Source: Modicisalibacter sp033446685
GTDB lineage: Bacteria; Pseudomonadota; Gammaproteobacteria; Pseudomonadales; Halomonadaceae
Direction: 5' to 3'
Length of the DNA: 64,000 bases
Assembly (NCBI RefSeq): GCF_033446685.1
Contig: NZ_JAWQLY010000008.1
Coordinates: 124,001-188,000, forward strand
Shown here: positions 10,049 to 18,082 of the stretch, one piece after another
Position numbering within the stretch: the first letter of the stretch is position 1
Layout: the number at the start of each line of letters is the position of its first letter
The notes under the pieces: generated by a model
What the model was told of the DNA's origin: nothing
Databases searched by the model: none
Seen by the model: the letters and a program-made list of their open reading frames with translations, nothing else
Translations under genes and position numbers: made by a program

Positions 10049-10701
10049 GGCACGATGCGATAGCCGAGGCCGCGAACCGTCTCGATGCGCCGGGCACCGA
10101 TTCGTGAGCGCAGCTTGTGGATCAGTACATGCAGGCTATTGCTCTCGGGGCCGTCGCCCCAACCGTACAGCCGCGATTCGAGTTGCTCACGGCTGATGAC
10201 CCGCCCCGAGCGCTCCAGTAGCGCTTCGAGAACGGCGAATTCATAAGCGGACAGCTCGACGCTCGTCTCATCTATTCGGACTATTCGGTCGCTGCGGTCG
10301 AGGCTGACGGCGCCACACTGCAGGCAGTTGTCGGCGTGGCCGTTGGCGCGCCGCAACAGGGCTCGCAAGCGTGCTTCGAGCTCCGCCAGATCGACGGGCT
10401 TGCTGACGTAGTCGTCGGCGCCCTGGTCGAGAGCGGTGATGCAGTCATGGGTGTCCCCGTAGGCGGTCAGCACCAGGACGGGGACCTGCTGGTTTGCTCG
10501 CCGCCAGTGTGCCAGGACCTCCAGCCCCGAACAGCCGGGTAGGGCGAGGTCGAGTACCGCGACATCGAACTCGTCGGCCTCCAGGGCATGTAGGGCGTCG
10601 TCACCATCGGTCAGCCAGTCCACGGTATGTCCGTCCAGCCTGAGTCCTTCGCAGAGCCCATCGCCCAGGATCACATCGTCTTCGATGACTAGAATGCGCA
10701 C
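10045..10701 (-). CDS. OmpR/PhoB-family response regulator
   Basis: A 218-residue regulator. The receiver domain (1-115) has acidic pocket residues in VIEDD, phospho-acceptor Asp51 in VLDLALPG, and the KPVDLAELEARLRALLRR switch region. The C-terminal winged helix (about 130-218) has the SREQLESRLYGWGDG and LHVLIHKLRSRIG recognition region of OmpR-type proteins. It is the first gene of the pair with the kinase. A 239-base gap separates it from the divergent EF-hand gene, which is therefore a candidate target by position only. Confidence 0.94.
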   Translation of the reverse strand: MRILVIEDDVILGDGLCEGLRLDGHTVDWLTDGDDALHALEADEFDVAVLDLALPGCSGLEVLAHWRRANQQVPVLVLTAYGDTHDCITALDQGADDYVSKPVDLAELEARLRALLRRANGHADNCLQCGAVSLDRSDRIVRIDETSVELSAYEFAVLEALLERSGRVISREQLESRLYGWGDGPESNSLHVLIHKLRSRIGARRIETVRGLGYRIVP

Positions 10702-10940
10702 ATCGCCTCCTTGCTTGCGCCTTTCCGTACCGCTTGACCCCCGACTCTAGCACTCCCTGGCATGGTCTGTTCGGATATCGGGACGTAGCCGGGCTGCCGA
10801 ATGGATCCAACGGCAAACGACCTGCCGTGACTAAGGTTCGATTAATGTTCGCCGCCGATGCTCAATACGTCGACAAGGGCAAGAGCCGCTTGATCGACTG
10901 CAACTACCGTTCAATCATGACATGGAATATGGAGAGCGTT

Positions 10941-11309
10941 ATGCGTAAGGAATTGATCTTTGGTATTGCACTGGCACTGGGTTCCACTGGCGCGTTTGCA
11001 GCATCGTTCGAAAGCCAGGATGCGAATGGTGACGGCAAGCTCAGCAAGGACGAGTTTTACAGCTCGGTCTCTGATATCGGCACCTACTCCGACTGGGACC
11101 TCAATGACGACGGCCTGATCGACGATAACGAATTCGGCAAGCTGAACAACGATTGGACCTACGGTGAATGGGACGCCAATGGCGACAACTATGTCGACTC
11201 CGGTGAGTTCTATGACGGCATCTTCACCAATTTCGATGCTGATGAAAATGGCAATTGGGATGATGGCGAGTGGGACGATGCCGGCAACGCTGGTCTGTTC
11301 GACATCTAA
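10941..11309 (+). CDS. Secreted EF-hand calcium-binding protein, four loops
   Basis: A 122-residue, very acidic protein. Residues 1-20 are a Sec signal peptide (MRKELIFGIALALGSTGAFA, likely cut after AFA). The mature part holds four 12-residue EF-hand loops starting at Asp27, Asp53, Asp78 and Asp99, each ending in Glu at position 12. It probably binds calcium in the periplasm or outside the cell as buffer, sensor or stabiliser; the role is unknown. The start is set by GGAGAG at 10931 and the signal peptide. It is divergent from the two-component operon and followed by a strong terminator. Confidence 0.88.
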   Translation: MRKELIFGIALALGSTGAFAASFESQDANGDGKLSKDEFYSSVSDIGTYSDWDLNDDGLIDDNEFGKLNNDWTYGEWDANGDNYVDSGEFYDGIFTNFDADENGNWDDGEWDDAGNAGLFDI

Positions 11310-11363
11310 CCGACATCGCGGTCGGCCTTAAGTACGCTGGCCTCGAAAAGCATGCATGTACCG

Positions 11364-11468
<105 letters not shown>

Positions 11469-11493
11469 CCTGGCGGCCACGCTTTGCATGGTG

Positions 11494-12495
11494 CTAGACC
11501 TCGAACGCGGACTTGTCGGGGAACAGTTTGGCAAAGCTTGCATTGATACTGGCCTTGACCGTCTCGAAATCGCTGATATCGGCATCGTTGATAGTGATGA
11601 GGGCCGTCTTCTGCGACTCGATGAAAGCCGCTACCTCGCGGTAGTTGTCGTTGGAGATTTCATAATACGTGCCATCCTTGCGTGGCGTTGCCGGGCTGAA
11701 CCTGCCGTTGATTAAATGATGATAGCGAAACAGATAATGGTTGATATCGCTGGTCAGGCGAAATTTCGACCGGCAGGTCTTGGCCATCTCCTCGCCGAAG
11801 ACGGCCCAGGTTTCTTGCAGGTTAGACTTCAGATAGGGCTGGGGGAGGTGCGGCTCCAGGAAGCCGGTAAAGCGTGGCCAGGGGAGCAGAAGCAGGGTTC
11901 TGGCGAGATATTGGCGGTAAGCCGGATTGAACCATTTGCTGAAGTGGTTTCTCATCACCGAGCGCTTGTCGAACCGGCGGTTGAGTTGCTTGATATTGTT
12001 CATCAAGACCGGCGATAGCCCATCCCCGGAATAGGCATTGAGGATCGCAAAATCTCTAGGCAGCCCCCCCTTGAAGAGCATTTCCGGATCCAACCGGTCG
12101 ATCACGAAAAAATCGTCGTTGAAGAGCACGAAATGTTCGGCTAGTGACTCGAGGTGAATGAGGTTGAGTTCCAGTACCCGTGAATTGAAGGTCGGTAGGT
12201 AACGCGCGTCGATATAATCGGCGTGCCGGACGATATTCAGCTTGGGGTGTTGTGGGTTGAGCCAAGTCGGCAGGTGGCCGTAGGTCACGAAATGGATGCG
12301 ATTGACCCAGGGCGCATACTTCTCGATACCACGAAACCAAAACCGAAGGTTGTCCCAATCCCGGTAACGCCCGGGGCTGAAGTCTGCGACATCGCGATAT
12401 TTATCGGAGCAGGCGGTTTCCTTGTATTGTCGCTGCCATTCGGGGTCTGAAGGATCGAGCCACGTCATGACGAAATCTATATTTATCGCACTCAT
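11494..12495 (-). CDS. Stealth-family sugar-phosphate transferase (capsule/exopolysaccharide phosphotransferase-like)
   Basis: A 333-residue cytoplasmic protein with the Stealth conserved regions in order: CR1 (IDFVMTWLDPSDPEW, residues 6-20), CR2 (DNLRFWFRGIEKYAPW through SRVLELNLIHLESLAEHFVLFNDDFFV, about 48-130), CR3 (about 185-225) and the C-terminal NDNYR region. Stealth proteins move hexose-1-phosphate from a nucleotide sugar to make phosphodiester-linked glycans, as in capsule CpsA and human GNPTAB. No capsule or glycosyltransferase genes are beside it, so the acceptor is unknown. Gene and upstream DNA are clearly AT-richer than the surroundings, which suggests horizontal transfer. Confidence 0.9.
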   Translation of the reverse strand: MSAINIDFVMTWLDPSDPEWQRQYKETACSDKYRDVADFSPGRYRDWDNLRFWFRGIEKYAPWVNRIHFVTYGHLPTWLNPQHPKLNIVRHADYIDARYLPTFNSRVLELNLIHLESLAEHFVLFNDDFFVIDRLDPEMLFKGGLPRDFAILNAYSGDGLSPVLMNNIKQLNRRFDKRSVMRNHFSKWFNPAYRQYLARTLLLLPWPRFTGFLEPHLPQPYLKSNLQETWAVFGEEMAKTCRSKFRLTSDINHYLFRYHHLINGRFSPATPRKDGTYYEISNDNYREVAAFIESQKTALITINDADISDFETVKASINASFAKLFPDKSAFEV

Positions 12496-12767
12496 TCGCC
12501 TATCTCTCGTCTCAGGTCATTTTCATGGTGCACCCCTTCCCTGTCCGGTTTATCTGTGTAGTTATAATTATTTATACCAATTCGCTTCGTGTAGCGGCAT
12601 CCTGGACAATTTGGCAGCTCACAAAATAATGCTAATTGCGCCAATAAAACGCTTTTTTCTTAAAGCTGTCATCAAAAGATCATTCACTGGGATTCGCTGT
12701 CAAGCTACGTGCTGCACATGGCTGTCGCTGTCAGGTTTGCCTGCTAGCGGGAACCGCGAGGGCCGAT
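12496..12767. other. AT-rich intergenic region upstream of the Stealth gene
   Basis: No gene is recognisable in these 272 bases. The part from about 12540 to 12690 is strikingly AT-rich for this window (for example TTATAATTATTTATACC near 12559) and probably contains the Stealth gene promoter. The base composition matches a transferred segment ending before the quinone reductase gene. Confidence 0.6.
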
Positions 12768-13517
12768 TCAGACGCGCCAGCGTAACGGGTGTGTCTGGCT
12801 GAGTACGCCGTCGTCGTCCCAGTCCTGCCAACCGGTGAAGGGGATCGGCGCCTCGTTGGCGAGCCCCTCGAGGCGCCCACTCCAACGCTGTTTGTCGGCT
12901 TCGAGCTGCCGGCGGAAAACCGCATCGACCTGGTAGCTGAGTCCTCCGCCCTGGACGCCGTAGGTCAACTGCGGGGCCAGTACTTCGAACCCGACGTAGT
13001 ACAGCGAGCAGTGAATGGGCCACATCAGTGCGGTGATATCGCCGCTGCGGCCCCAGGTCGAGAAGGTCGTCCCCGGGGCGCCGGTGGTGACCGAGCAGAT
13101 GGCGCGCCTGCCGCGCAGCGGGCCACGATCGAAGCGGCGTTGACCGGAATACAGCCCGCCGTAGACGAAGACCCGGTCGAACCAGCCCTTGAGCATCGCC
13201 GGCGGCCCGTGCCACCACAGCGGAAACTGCAGAATCACCAGGTCGGCGCGCTCAAGGCGCTCGATTTCGCGGCGCACGTCGGTCGCCAGTTCGTCGCGCC
13301 GATAGTGATGGCGCTGCTCGGTCAGCGCCGAAAAGTAAGCCGCATCGGCGCGCGAGGCGAAATGCTCGGGTCGCTCGACTGGATCGAAGTTCTGGGCGTA
13401 AAGGTCGGAGACCTCGACCCGGTGGCCGTCGCCTTCCAGCGTCTCGCTGGCGACGTCCTTGAGCGCGGCATTGAACGAGCGGGGCTCGGGATGGCAGTGA
13501 ACGATCAGGATGTGCAT
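12768..13517 (-). CDS. NAD(P)H dehydrogenase (quinone)/flavodoxin-2 family oxidoreductase
   Basis: A 249-residue flavoprotein with the flavodoxin-2 fold. The opening MHILIVHCHPEPRSFNAAL carries the FAD/FMN phosphate-binding loop, and LVILQFPLWWHGPPAMLKGWFDRVF is the family signature (about 90-115). Members reduce quinones or nitro-compounds by two electrons and protect against redox cycling. The start was moved to 13517 to give the canonical N-terminus. It is divergent from a LysR gene 119 bases away, which is its probable regulator. Confidence 0.9.
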   Translation of the reverse strand: MHILIVHCHPEPRSFNAALKDVASETLEGDGHRVEVSDLYAQNFDPVERPEHFASRADAAYFSALTEQRHHYRRDELATDVRREIERLERADLVILQFPLWWHGPPAMLKGWFDRVFVYGGLYSGQRRFDRGPLRGRRAICSVTTGAPGTTFSTWGRSGDITALMWPIHCSLYYVGFEVLAPQLTYGVQGGGLSYQVDAVFRRQLEADKQRWSGRLEGLANEAPIPFTGWQDWDDDGVLSQTHPLRWRV

Positions 13518-13636
13518 GGCGTTTCCTCGCGCTGATGATCGCTCTACGCTAGCGTTTGCATGAATTAGCGTGAATCCGCGAAAGCTGAAAGCCAGGTTTG
13601 CAATAATGCAATGTGCGGGTGGCAATGGGAGGGAGC

Positions 13637-14542
13637 ATGTCGGAGCGGCTGGCGCGTTGGGATGATCTGCGCATCGTGCTGGCGATCGCCGAGTCGGGAT
13701 CGCTCGCCGGCGCGGCGCGCCGGCTGGGAGTCAACCACGCCACCGTATTTCGTCGGTTGGGCGAGCTCGAGCGCCAATTGGGCGTGCGGCTTTTCGAGCG
13801 CTCGCGGGGCGGCTACACGCCGACGCCCGCCGGCGAGGAGCTGGCCGCGTCGGCGTCACGCGTCGCCAGGGACATCGCCGACGCCGAGCGCCGCGTGCTG
13901 GGCCAGGATCTGGCGCTTTCGGGCACGCTGCGCATCACCACCACCGATACCTTGCTGATGGGGCTGCTGACGCCGCACTTCGCGCGATTTCGCGCGAAGC
14001 ATCCACGGATCGTATTGGAGGTCGTGGTGTCCAATCGCACCCTGAACCTCAGCCGCCGCGACGCGGATATCGCCATTCGTCCCACCTCGGCGCCGCCCGA
14101 GACATTGGTCGGCCGCCGTGTGGGGCGCATCGCCCAGGCGGTCTATGCACGGGCGGATCGCCACGATGACATAACCCGCCAGGCGTGGGTCGGGCCGGAC
14201 CCCCACCTGGGGTACCCGGCGCTGGAAGCCTGGATGGTTCGTCAGGGCGTCGACGCGCATGCCGGCTATCGGGTGGACAGCATGCTCGCCATGCAGGCCG
14301 CTATCCGTAGCGGCCTCGGGCGCGGCGTGTTGCCCTGTTACCTGGCCGACGACCAGCCTGATCTGCGGCGCCTCGGCGAGCCCATCGCGGAACTGGCCAC
14401 CGACCTGTGGCTGCTTACCCACCCGGACCTGCGTCGCACGGCGCGGGTCCGGGCATTCTTCGACAGCCTCGCCACGGCGCTCGACGCCGACGGCGAGCGC
14501 CTGGCGGGAATCGACCGCCGCGCAGAGGATTGTGATGTTTGA
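13637..14542 (+). CDS. LysR-family transcriptional regulator
   Basis: A 301-residue regulator. The N-terminal winged helix (residues 8-65) includes DDLRIVLAIAESGSLAGAARRLGVNHATVFRRLGELE, and the effector domain begins near residue 90 (LSGTLRITTTDTLL). The strong GGGAGG site just upstream favours ATG 13637 over two closer-in-frame upstream starts. The short divergent promoter region shared with the quinone reductase gene suggests control of that gene. The effector is unknown. Confidence 0.92.
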   Translation: MSERLARWDDLRIVLAIAESGSLAGAARRLGVNHATVFRRLGELERQLGVRLFERSRGGYTPTPAGEELAASASRVARDIADAERRVLGQDLALSGTLRITTTDTLLMGLLTPHFARFRAKHPRIVLEVVVSNRTLNLSRRDADIAIRPTSAPPETLVGRRVGRIAQAVYARADRHDDITRQAWVGPDPHLGYPALEAWMVRQGVDAHAGYRVDSMLAMQAAIRSGLGRGVLPCYLADDQPDLRRLGEPIAELATDLWLLTHPDLRRTARVRAFFDSLATALDADGERLAGIDRRAEDCDV

Positions 14543-14626
14543 TCTCGGTTAGCGGCGTTAAATCTGCCAGACTGATCTCATATACCCATTAAATCCGCGA
14601 GCTGGAATTCACAAGAGAGTGAGGCA

Positions 14627-15895
14627 ATGAGCGAGACGAACCGACCCTGGAACCGGCCCATGCCGGAGCAGCAGTTCAAACTGATGCGCGAGATCCTCGA
14701 CGCACCCAGCCCGGTGGGGCTGGAGGCCGCGATGACCTATGGCGTGCTCAAGCCGCAGTTCGAGTCGTTCGCGCCCAGCGACTGGCACCTGCACCAGTAC
14801 CAGGGCCACGCCGGCGTGGTGTTGGACACCCATCCCGGCCGCGACGACATGTTCAAGGTGATGCTGATCGGTCACGCCGACAAGATCCGCATGCAGGTAC
14901 GCTCGATCGGCGACGACGGCAAGATCTGGATCAATAGCGACTCCTTCCTGCCCACCGTGCTGATCGGCCACGAGGTCAAGCTGTTCAGCGAAGACCCCGA
15001 GAACCCCGGCAGCTACCGGGTGATCCAGGGCGGCACGGTGGAGGCGCTGGGCGCCATCCATTTCGCCGACCCGGCGGTGCGCTCCGGCGACCGGGGCATC
15101 AAGAAGGAGCAGATCTACCTGGATCTGCAGATCCACGGCGAGAACAAGAAGCAGCAGGTCTTGAACCTCGGCGTGCGCCCCGGCGACTCGATCATCATGG
15201 ATCGCCCCATCCGCCCGGGCTTCAGCCCCGACACCTTCTACGGCGCCTACCTGGACAACGGCCTGGGCTGCTTCGTCACCAGCGAGGTCGCGCGGCTGAT
15301 TGCCGAGGCGGGCGGCACCCGGCAGGTGCGCGTGCTGTTCGCCATCGCCAGCTACGAGGAGATCGGCCGCTTCGGTAGCCGGGTGCTGGCGGGGGAGCTC
15401 GAGCCGGACGTGCTGATCGGCGTCGACGTCAACCATGACTACGTGGCGGCGCCGGGCATCGGCGACCGGCGCATGCAGCCGCTGGAGATGGGCAAGGGCT
15501 TCACCATGGCGGTGGGCGCGATCGTCAGCGAGCAGCTCAACCGGATCATCGAGAGCACCGCCAAGGAGCACGATATCCCCATGCAGCGCGACATGGTCGG
15601 CGCCGACACCGGTACCGACGGCATGGCCGGGGTGCTGGCGGCGGTGGATTGCGCCGCCACCTCGATCGGCTTTCCAATCCGCAACATGCACACCATCTCC
15701 GAGACCGGCAACACCCAGGACGTGCTGGCGGCGATCCATGCGCTGACCTACACCATCCAGGCGCTGGACGCCCTCGACGATCCGCATCAGGAATTCCGCA
15801 ACAACCATCCGCGTCTCGACCGGGCCACGCCGCTGGAACACCAGGGCTCGGCGAAGCCCGAGGGTGAAGAGAAGGGCGAGGAAAAGAACGCCTAA
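14627..15895 (+). CDS. M42-type metallopeptidase (M20/M25/M40 family)
   Basis: A 422-residue cytosolic zinc peptidase. Metal and catalytic motifs are visible in the usual order: GHADKIRM (His), AYLDNGLG (bridging Asp), SYEEIGRFG (Glu-Glu), GVDVNHD (Asp) and MHTISETGNTQD (His-Glu). M42 enzymes are aminopeptidases that often form large assemblies. It is slightly longer than typical M42 proteins because of a charged C-terminal tail rich in Glu and Lys (EGEEKGEEKNA). It is monocistronic, with a GAGAGTGAGGC site upstream and a terminator downstream. Confidence 0.88.
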   Translation: MSETNRPWNRPMPEQQFKLMREILDAPSPVGLEAAMTYGVLKPQFESFAPSDWHLHQYQGHAGVVLDTHPGRDDMFKVMLIGHADKIRMQVRSIGDDGKIWINSDSFLPTVLIGHEVKLFSEDPENPGSYRVIQGGTVEALGAIHFADPAVRSGDRGIKKEQIYLDLQIHGENKKQQVLNLGVRPGDSIIMDRPIRPGFSPDTFYGAYLDNGLGCFVTSEVARLIAEAGGTRQVRVLFAIASYEEIGRFGSRVLAGELEPDVLIGVDVNHDYVAAPGIGDRRMQPLEMGKGFTMAVGAIVSEQLNRIIESTAKEHDIPMQRDMVGADTGTDGMAGVLAAVDCAATSIGFPIRNMHTISETGNTQDVLAAIHALTYTIQALDALDDPHQEFRNNHPRLDRATPLEHQGSAKPEGEEKGEEKNA

Positions 15896-15922
15896 CGCAA
15901 CAGGCATGACTCGCTGAGCCAC

Positions 15923-15967
15923 GGCCACGCCGAAGGCGCTCGATGGGCGCCTTTAGCGTGGCCTTTT
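15923..15967 (+). terminator. Rho-independent terminator after the M42 peptidase gene
   Basis: Outer arms GGCCACGC (15923-15930) and GCGTGGCC (15956-15963) enclose a second stem (AAGGCGC with GCGCCTT), and TTTT follows. The layout fits an intrinsic terminator for the rightward gene and may also serve the convergent siderophore-interacting gene. Confidence 0.82.
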
Positions 15968-15981
15968 GCTTGCCGCCGGCC

Positions 15982-16731
15982 TCAAGCGGTGTCGTGCTCC
16001 GCGGCATCCTGCGACTTGGCCAGCTTGTGCTGGTCTTCGCTGCTGCCCATCTTCCAGTAGCTGGACAGGTAGAGCTGTTGCTTGTTCAGCGTGTACGTCT
16101 GCTTCAAGTAGCTGCGCAACTTGCGCATGCTGGCGAACTCGCAGGCGCCCCACACGGCGGGTTGTCCGGCGGGCAGCGTCAATCCGCATAAGCGGTCGAG
16201 CAGGGCGTTGCCCTCGGGATCGGGGCTCGGATTGACCAGCCAGTGCAGGTTCAGGCGCGCCGGATGGTCGAGCGGCTGGATATCGGCTTCATCGAGGACC
16301 TCGACGATCGCATGCCCGCTCGCGTCGGCGGGGAGCATCGCCAGGTTCACGCTGATCGCCGGCAAGGCGGTCATGTCGCCGATCAGCAGGAACCAATCGG
16401 CATCGTCGTGAATCAGCTTTCTGGGACCGGGGCCGCCGACGAGGATACGCTCGCCGGGCTTGGCCTCGAGCGCCCAGCGCGAGGCCGGGCCGGCGCTTTC
16501 GTGAATGACGAAGTCCACGTCGATTTCAGCGGGGCGCTGGTGGCGCACGGTGTAGGTGCGCATCAGCGGTCGCTGCCCCTCGTCACGCGGGAAGACCAGC
16601 TTGATGTAGGCGCTTTCCTGGTCGGCCGGAAAATCGGCCATGCCGTCGCCGCCCAGGGTGATGCGCAGCATGTGCGGGGTGACGAAGCGACGTCCGACGA
16701 CGGTCAGTTCGCGGGGCGCGGGTCGACTCAT
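15982..16731 (-). CDS. Siderophore-interacting protein (FAD/NAD(P)H ferric-siderophore reductase)
   Basis: A 249-residue SIP/ViuB-type reductase. The N-terminal FAD-binding barrel carries the RTYTVR flavin motif (about residue 58), the NAD(P)H domain has GDMTALPAI, and the C-terminus has the family LYLSSYWKMG. It releases iron from internalised ferric siderophores by reduction in the cytoplasm. The start is coupled by ATGA to the end of a broken MarR-like frame just upstream. No siderophore receptor or synthesis genes are adjacent. Confidence 0.93.
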   Translation of the reverse strand: MSRPAPRELTVVGRRFVTPHMLRITLGGDGMADFPADQESAYIKLVFPRDEGQRPLMRTYTVRHQRPAEIDVDFVIHESAGPASRWALEAKPGERILVGGPGPRKLIHDDADWFLLIGDMTALPAISVNLAMLPADASGHAIVEVLDEADIQPLDHPARLNLHWLVNPSPDPEGNALLDRLCGLTLPAGQPAVWGACEFASMRKLRSYLKQTYTLNKQQLYLSSYWKMGSSEDQHKLAKSQDAAEHDTA

Positions 16732-16883
16732 GGGCGGGGCTCCCGTTGTGGTCCGTGACGCCGCATGTCGGGCGCCAGATTGTTGGACAGGTGATTGATC
16801 AACTGCAGCAACTGAACGATCTTGCCCTCGCTCAAGCCGGCTGTCATGCGTTCAACGACGCGCGGATGGCCGTGACGCGTCGC
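16728..16883 (-). pseudogene. Remnant of a MarR-type regulator (C-terminal part only)
   Basis: Directly after the stop of the HlyD-like gene, the same frame stays open for 51 codons and encodes a helical peptide containing VERMTAGLSEGKIVQLLQLI and NHLSNNLA, which resembles the last helix of MarR/EmrR regulators. It ends in an ATGA overlap with the siderophore-interacting gene. The winged helix and N-terminal two-thirds are absent. A deletion that joined the pump gene to the tail of a former marR gene would explain this. An internal ATG could give a 39-residue peptide, so translation is possible. Confidence 0.55.
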
Positions 16884-18047
16884 TCAGCTTGCGGATGGAC
16901 GCGGTGTCGCGCCGCTGACGTCGATATCCACCTCCACCATCATCCCCGGGCCGATCAGCTCGGTGGGGCCGTCGTCGAGGGCGATGCGTACCGGAATGCG
17001 TTGGGTGATCTTGGTGAAGTTGCCCGAGGGGTTGGGGTTCGGCAGCAGCGCGAACTGGCTGGTGGCGGCGCGCCCGATGACGCTGACGTGGCCCGCGAAG
17101 GTCGCATCGGGGTAGGCATCGACGCTGATCGCCACCGGCTGGCCGGCACGCAGCTCGGCGATGTCGGTTTCCTTGATATTGGCCTCGACCCACAGCTTGT
17201 CGGGGTCGTGCATCATCAGGATCGGCTGGCCGGCACTGACGTATTCGCCCTCGTCGATCAGCGTCTTGTTGACCACGCCGTCGATCGGGCTGGGTACCTG
17301 TAGGTCGGCGATGCGCAGCTTGGCCTCCGCGAGCCTGGCCCGGGCCTGGGCCAGTTCCTGCTCGGCGATCTCCAGTTGGATGCGCATCACCGACGGGTTG
17401 GGCAAGGGCATCTGCGCGCCATTGAGGAAACCCACGTGGGCGTTGTCGGCTTGCGCCTGGCTGACCGCCACCTCCTGCTGGGCCTGGTGATATTCGGCCT
17501 GGGCGGCGAGATAGGTGTAGTAGTCCTCGTCGCGCTGTTGCTGCGAGACCGAATGCTTGTCGAGCAGCGCGTCCGAACGCTGATAATCCTTGCGGGCCTG
17601 GACGAGCCGCGCCTTGGCGGCGGCTTCGGCGGCCTTGGAGGACTCGAGCTCCTGGTTGGTGATGTTCAAGCCGCCCTGGAACTGCTTCTCGGCGAGCTCC
17701 AGCCGGGCCTGCTCGTAGTCGCGGCGCGCCTGCATGGCCGCGACACCGGCCTTGAGCGTCGCGAGTTGCTGCTCGTCGGGCTCGCTGTAGAAGCGGGCCA
17801 CCGTGTCGCCCTCGGCGAGCCGGTCGCCCTCGACGATCGAAAAGCCGGTGACCCAGCCGGACAGGCGGCTGCTGACGGTGACCTGGCTGGCCATCACCCG
17901 GGCGTCCTGGGCGCTGACGTGGGTCATGCCGTGGTAGATGGCCCGGGCGCCCCACAGCAACACCAGTAGCAGAACGATCGCGACGCCCGCGAGCTTGTAC
18001 TTGGCCTTTGTGGTGAAACGACGTGGCGGGGTGTTCGACGATGTCAT
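16884..18047 (-). CDS. HlyD/EmrA-family membrane fusion protein
   Basis: A 387-residue periplasmic adaptor. One N-terminal membrane segment (about 14-36, YKLAGVAIVLLLVLLWG) is followed by a lipoyl half (SRLSGWVTGFSIVEGDRLAEGD), a long coiled coil (about 90-220), the second lipoyl half (VPSPIDGVVNKTLIDEGEYVSAGQPIL) and a beta-barrel. It links an inner-membrane exporter to an outer-membrane channel. It is 35 bases downstream of the DHA2 transporter gene, so the two form an EmrAB-like pump with B before A. The start at 18047 gives the normal cytoplasmic N-terminus. Confidence 0.93.
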   Translation of the reverse strand: MTSSNTPPRRFTTKAKYKLAGVAIVLLLVLLWGARAIYHGMTHVSAQDARVMASQVTVSSRLSGWVTGFSIVEGDRLAEGDTVARFYSEPDEQQLATLKAGVAAMQARRDYEQARLELAEKQFQGGLNITNQELESSKAAEAAAKARLVQARKDYQRSDALLDKHSVSQQQRDEDYYTYLAAQAEYHQAQQEVAVSQAQADNAHVGFLNGAQMPLPNPSVMRIQLEIAEQELAQARARLAEAKLRIADLQVPSPIDGVVNKTLIDEGEYVSAGQPILMMHDPDKLWVEANIKETDIAELRAGQPVAISVDAYPDATFAGHVSVIGRAATSQFALLPNPNPSGNFTKITQRIPVRIALDDGPTELIGPGMMVEVDIDVSGATPRPSAS

Positions 18048-18082
18048 GTGCGAGGAATCCTTGAAACGATCACGAGTGCGGG

